Below the pieces are notes generated by a model that saw only the letters and a list, made by a program, of their open reading frames with translations, searched no databases and was not told the origin of the DNA. Position numbers and translations under genes: made by a program. Shown in pieces: positions 60,358-64,000 of a stretch of DNA of 64,000 nt. This DNA comes from Algoriphagus machipongonensis. Lineage in GTDB: Bacteria; Bacteroidota; Bacteroidia; Cytophagales; Cyclobacteriaceae. The first letter of the stretch is position 1. Every line of letters starts with the position of its first letter. Where the stretch lies: positions 2,545,001 through 2,609,000 of the forward strand of contig NZ_CM001023.1 of assembly GCF_000166275.1 (NCBI RefSeq), given 5' to 3'.

Positions 60358-61944
60358 ATGGCAAAAACCTTTACCAAATCAATTCTATTTGTGTGGTTTA
60401 TTATTGGCTTCGAAGTAAATAGCTTCGGTCAAGACAGTTTGCCTTATTCTGACTCCACAAGTTTTTTTCAATTTCTGAAACTGCAGGATAATATACCTTC
60501 CTTAAAATTCAGATATAAACTCAATCCTAATTCTGATACATCAGAAATATTGGGGGATTCTACCTTAAATTTTACGGAGGATGGAAATGGAAATTGGACT
60601 TCTGCTGCCTTTGAAAATTATTCGAATTGGTATCAGGCAGGGGAGGAATATTTAGAAAGGGATTCTGCTCAATTAACTCCTGACTTTTTAATCTATGAGG
60701 AGCCCTCCAATTTAGAGGCAACACAGGATTATGTCGATAACCTTTGGAGGAATAAAGATATTTTCATTCCTGAAGAAGATCTTGAAATAGGGAATAGTTT
60801 AGTCTTGTTGGCAAATGAAATACCCTACAAGCCAATTATTGATCAGTTTAGGTTTTTTACTGATTATAAGCTAGTTATAGTAATTAGTTTAATAGGTATT
60901 TTCCTTGTATTAGCTACAGTAATGATCCTATTTATGATCATTATCAAAACCCAACAATCCAATAGGGAAACAAGAATTTCAGCTTTTGAAAATCAAATTA
61001 TAGGACCACTTTCGGAATTACTTTTTGAAAAATCTATTGAGGAAATAGAGCAGATGAGTACAGAAGAAATTTACCAGATTTTTCCTGAAAAAGACTTCAA
61101 AAGAAAGCTTTTCAAACAAGCTCTGATTGTTAAAATAATTTCTTTAAATAAAAAGATGAAAGGGGAGTTTAAGGAAAAATTAAAAGCTCTTTATAAAAAG
61201 TTTGGCTTGGATGTCGTATCCATTAATAAGCTTAAAAGTCGTCAGTGGGCAGAGGTTACAAAGGGCCTTGTCCAAACAAATGAAATGGATTTAATTGAGG
61301 CATTACCCTTGATAAAGAATCTCACAAACTCATCAAATTTTTATATCCGGTCACAGGCTATCGCAACTCAGCTCAGTTTATCAGAGAAAGTAGATTTAAC
61401 TACGCTGAAAAACCAAACTTACCCTTTATCAAGATGGCAACAGATGAATTATTTAAGAATCATCAAGTATTTGCACATCCAAAAATCGCTAAAGATTGAA
61501 ACTTTGTTTGAGAGTGAAAATCAATCTATCAGACTATTTTCCTATAAGCTAATCAGACTTTTAGGGAGGATTGATTTGCTGGAAAAATTGGCTTCATTAG
61601 CTCCTGAAGTAGATGATGTAGAAAAAATTGAAATTTTAAAGACCTATCAAATAATAGGCTTTCACAATGAGTCGGCCTTTGTCAACCAATGTCTTCGATC
61701 TGAAAACCCTGATTTAAGGAAAGCTGCAGCTAATGCAGCCGGAATAATTGGAGACCAGGCTTCTGCTCATATTTTGATAGAATTACTTCAGGATACGTCT
61801 AGTTTCCATCTGAAAATGCTTTATCTAGATAATCTACAAAAGATAGATTCAGAGCTTTTCCAGCAAGTGGTAGGCCAATCTCCTGATGAAGATTACAAGC
61901 GAATTCATACACATTTATTAGACCCTCTATTGCAAAATGTATAG
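60358..61944 (+). CDS. membrane-anchored HEAT-repeat protein
   Basis: A 528-residue protein with a signal peptide (cleavage near SFGQD), an extracytoplasmic region of about 150 residues, one transmembrane helix (about 172-198, YKLVIVISLIGIFLVLATVM) and a cytoplasmic helical part with HEAT-like repeats (about 300-500, for example RKAAANAAGIIGDQASAHIL). HEAT solenoids serve as protein scaffolds. It starts 6 bp after the receiver gene and overlaps the glycosyltransferase start by 8 bp, so it likely couples the regulator to the synthase. No enzymatic motif is visible. Confidence 0.8.
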   Translation: MAKTFTKSILFVWFIIGFEVNSFGQDSLPYSDSTSFFQFLKLQDNIPSLKFRYKLNPNSDTSEILGDSTLNFTEDGNGNWTSAAFENYSNWYQAGEEYLERDSAQLTPDFLIYEEPSNLEATQDYVDNLWRNKDIFIPEEDLEIGNSLVLLANEIPYKPIIDQFRFFTDYKLVIVISLIGIFLVLATVMILFMIIIKTQQSNRETRISAFENQIIGPLSELLFEKSIEEIEQMSTEEIYQIFPEKDFKRKLFKQALIVKIISLNKKMKGEFKEKLKALYKKFGLDVVSINKLKSRQWAEVTKGLVQTNEMDLIEALPLIKNLTNSSNFYIRSQAIATQLSLSEKVDLTTLKNQTYPLSRWQQMNYLRIIKYLHIQKSLKIETLFESENQSIRLFSYKLIRLLGRIDLLEKLASLAPEVDDVEKIEILKTYQIIGFHNESAFVNQCLRSENPDLRKAAANAAGIIGDQASAHILIELLQDTSSFHLKMLYLDNLQKIDSELFQQVVGQSPDEDYKRIHTHLLDPLLQNV

Positions 61945-63397
61945 TTTCTTGTTCTATTTTCTGATGGAGGCATTAGGCATCTTTTTCCTTCTCATCAGCT
62001 TTACAGTGATCATCATCTATTTCGTGACGATGATTCTTAGTGCTTTGGAGCTACGGGATCACTTGAGAAAAAATCAATTTGCCGATTATCAAGATATAAT
62101 TACCTCTCCTATAGCACCAGGAGTGTCTATCATTGCTCCAGCATATAATGAAGGTCAAAGTATTGTCCAAAATGCAAAGAGTCTTATGTCTTTACATTAT
62201 GGGAAATTTGAAGTGATCATTATTAATGATGGTTCAAAGGACGATACTCTACAAAAACTATTAGAGGCATTTGAGCTGGAGAAAACCGAATTCGCTTACG
62301 ATTATCAGATTGATTGTAAGCAGGTTAGAGGTGTTTACAAATCTAAAAACAGGTCCTACAGTAAGTTAGTTGTAGTGGATAAGGAAAATGGGGGGAAAGC
62401 AGATGCTCTCAATTCTGGAATCAATCTAGCCTCATTAGAAATTATTGCCTGTATTGATGTGGATTGTATTTTATCTCATGATTCCATCACGAGAATGGTT
62501 CGACCTTTTATGGAGGAAACCAACAGGAAAGTAATTGCAGTAGGAGGTGCTATCGGAATTGCCAACAACTGTGATGTTCAGGATGGAACAGTGACCAAAT
62601 ATAGATTGCCTACAAGCCTTTTAGGTAGGTTTCAGGTAATTGAATATTTCAGGGCTTTTTTGATGGGAAGAATGGCCTGGACACGCGTAAATGGGTTGAT
62701 GTTGATTTCTGGAGCTTTTGGCTTTTTCAACAAAGATCTGGTGTTGAAAGTAGGAGGTTATTTTCCAAAGACCGTAGGTGAAGACATGGAGCTGGTGGTA
62801 AGGATGCGAAGATATATGGAGGAACAAAAAATCCCTTATCGTGTAGGATTTGTTCCAGACCCCTTATGCTGGACTGAAGTTCCTGAAGATGAATCCGTTT
62901 TAGCAAGGCAGCGAAATCGTTGGATTCGTGGAACCATAGAGACGCTACAACTTCATAGACCGATCAGGTTCAATCCCAAGTATGGAATTTTAGGAATGTT
63001 GGCTTATCCATTCTGGAATGTCTTCGAAAAGATGGCTCCATTGATTGAATTGTTAGGTATTCTATATACGCTAACTTTAATTGTATTAGGTGATTTTAGT
63101 GCTTTCTATTTCTTCGCCTTATATACCATGCTGTATTTATTATCGCTATTGGTGTCTTCATTTAGCATTTTATATGAGCAAGTAGCCTACCATAATTATA
63201 AGGATAAAAAGGACCTTCATAAGCTTATTTACATTGTATTGATCGAGCCATTTGTCATTCACCCCAAAGTCGTGTTTTGGGGAATTAAAGGTCATATAGA
63301 TTTTATTAAAGGTATTGGCGGATGGGGTCAAATGATCCGTGTTGGCTTTAAAAAATCTGAGGACAGGAAAAAATTAGAACCAGAAATGAAACCCTGA
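61937..63397 (+). CDS. processive family 2 glycosyltransferase
   Basis: A 486-residue membrane glycosyltransferase of the PgaC/BcsA-like type. A transmembrane helix (about 13-37) precedes the GT-A domain: SIIAPAYNEG (about 64-73), VIIINDGSKDD, DxD in CIDVDC (Asp174, Asp176), VGEDMEL and the QxxRW-type QRNRW motif. Three or four C-terminal helices form the channel. It probably polymerises a nucleotide-sugar into an exopolysaccharide and translocates it. The exact polymer is unknown. It overlaps the preceding HEAT gene by 8 bp and is followed after 3 bp by a TPR-YaiO gene. Confidence 0.88.
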   Translation: MYSFLFYFLMEALGIFFLLISFTVIIIYFVTMILSALELRDHLRKNQFADYQDIITSPIAPGVSIIAPAYNEGQSIVQNAKSLMSLHYGKFEVIIINDGSKDDTLQKLLEAFELEKTEFAYDYQIDCKQVRGVYKSKNRSYSKLVVVDKENGGKADALNSGINLASLEIIACIDVDCILSHDSITRMVRPFMEETNRKVIAVGGAIGIANNCDVQDGTVTKYRLPTSLLGRFQVIEYFRAFLMGRMAWTRVNGLMLISGAFGFFNKDLVLKVGGYFPKTVGEDMELVVRMRRYMEEQKIPYRVGFVPDPLCWTEVPEDESVLARQRNRWIRGTIETLQLHRPIRFNPKYGILGMLAYPFWNVFEKMAPLIELLGILYTLTLIVLGDFSAFYFFALYTMLYLLSLLVSSFSILYEQVAYHNYKDKKDLHKLIYIVLIEPFVIHPKVVFWGIKGHIDFIKGIGGWGQMIRVGFKKSEDRKKLEPEMKP

Positions 63398-63400
63398 GTT

Positions 63401-64000
63401 ATGAAAAAGATAGGTTTATTAATTCTTTTTGGCTTGGTCTACATCTCGCCATCGTTGGCTCAGGATTCATTTGATCCAGATGAATTACTGGTGGAAGCCA
63501 GAAATTTAATTTTTGATGATAAATACCAAGAAGGAAGAAAGGTCGCTTTCCGTGCCTTAGAGAAATATCCTGACTATGCAGATATTCTGATTTTAGTAGG
63601 TAGAAGCTATGCTTGGGAAGGTAAAAATGATTCTGCATCCATTTATTTGGAAAGAGCCATAGTAGCCTCTCCAACTTATGCAGATGGTTATTCTGCGTAT
63701 CTGGATAATTTGATGTGGGCGGACCAATATGAAAAGGCAGATGAGATTGTTTCTAGAGCTAAATCTAATTTTGGAGAGGATTTTCCAGATGCCTTACGAT
63801 ACAAGGAATCCAGGCTTTATTACTTTCAGGACTCCTATGATGAAGCTTACGAAATAGCAGAAGAATTGTACGATGAAGGCTATGATCAAGATGGGATTTT
63901 AGGTTATATCAATACCCTACAGCGGTTTAGGCGAACCAATGCGGTGGGTTTAACCTATGACAATGATTACTTTTTTGGAGATATAGCACCTTGGAATACC
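63401..64000 (+). CDS. TPR-YaiO outer-membrane protein, N-terminal part (cut by window end)
   Basis: About 200 codons are visible. A signal peptide (cleavage near PSLAQD) is followed by tetratricopeptide-like repeats (ARNLIFDDKYQEGRKVAFRA, YADILILVGRSYAWEGKNDS, ASPTYADGYSAYLDNLMWAD) and then by VGLTYDNDYFFGDIAPWNT, which looks like the first strands of the YaiO-type barrel. TPR plus outer-membrane barrel matches exporters such as PgaA, so it is a good candidate for secreting the polymer made by the upstream synthase. The C-terminus lies outside the window. Confidence 0.78.
   Translation, partial: MKKIGLLILFGLVYISPSLAQDSFDPDELLVEARNLIFDDKYQEGRKVAFRALEKYPDYADILILVGRSYAWEGKNDSASIYLERAIVASPTYADGYSAYLDNLMWADQYEKADEIVSRAKSNFGEDFPDALRYKESRLYYFQDSYDEAYEIAEELYDEGYDQDGILGYINTLQRFRRTNAVGLTYDNDYFFGDIAPWNT

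Overview
The window looks like chromosomal DNA of a low-GC, Gram-negative Bacteroidota, most likely a Cytophagales member such as an Algoriphagus-like Cyclobacteriaceae. Evidence is the family content: MacB/FtsX permeases with a PadR regulator, many lipoproteins with a classical lipobox, VCBS/FG-GAP and fasciclin proteins, tandem secreted amidohydrolases, M28 and S8 peptidases, and YaiO. Shine-Dalgarno sequences are mostly absent and the intergenic DNA is rich in Bacteroidota-type palindromic repeats. The genus is an inference. I saw no tRNA, rRNA, phage or CRISPR array.

Layout. 1-8.2 kb: a secreted DUF5077/DUF3472-like gene (cut by the window edge) diverging from a nine-repeat VCBS protein, then envelope proteins and an amidase lipoprotein. 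8.2-10 kb: a Tat-exported molybdenum sulfite-oxidase-type enzyme with its c-type cytochrome. 10.2-19 kb: an FtsX-type permease, a LacX-like epimerase, several uncharacterised envelope proteins, a DUF922-like protein and an aldo/keto reductase. 19.4-24.5 kb: a three-gene operon with no signal peptides. Its first protein resembles TULIP/P47-like proteins, the second combines a propeller-like half with a long amphipathic helical half, and the third is a small multi-pass membrane protein. This is one of the two best candidates for something undescribed. 24.8-27.8 kb: PadR plus a permease. 28-28.8 kb: about three and a half tandem 250-bp units with three hairpins each.

29-35 kb: a luciferase-like monooxygenase, a small membrane protein and an epimerase, then an IS200-like (RAYT-type) transposase between two blocks of palindromic modules, a DUF4235-like protein and a two-domain fasciclin lipoprotein. 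35.3-41 kb: a possible defence cluster made of a PLD-helicase fusion, a divergent HNH endonuclease and a stand-alone PLD protein. 41-47.4 kb: smc, a small proline-rich membrane protein and a GT39-type glycosyltransferase. 47.5-49.1 kb: a DUF559 (PD-(D/E)XK-like) endonuclease gene squeezed between two arrays of about 137-bp hairpin units, each array closed by inverted terminal repeats. The layout matches that of the transposase island although the nuclease is unrelated, and this is the other leading candidate for an undescribed element.

49.2-59.8 kb: a WYL regulator, a subtilase lipoprotein, an M28 peptidase overlapping an SH3-NlpC/P60 lipoprotein, and three consecutive secreted amidohydrolase-fold proteins, two of which have lost the HxH metal motif. 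60-64 kb: a tightly packed operon of response regulator, membrane HEAT-repeat protein, processive GT2 and TPR-YaiO outer-membrane protein (cut by the window end), probably making or exporting a polysaccharide. All functional statements come from reading motifs by eye; no database search or computation was run.
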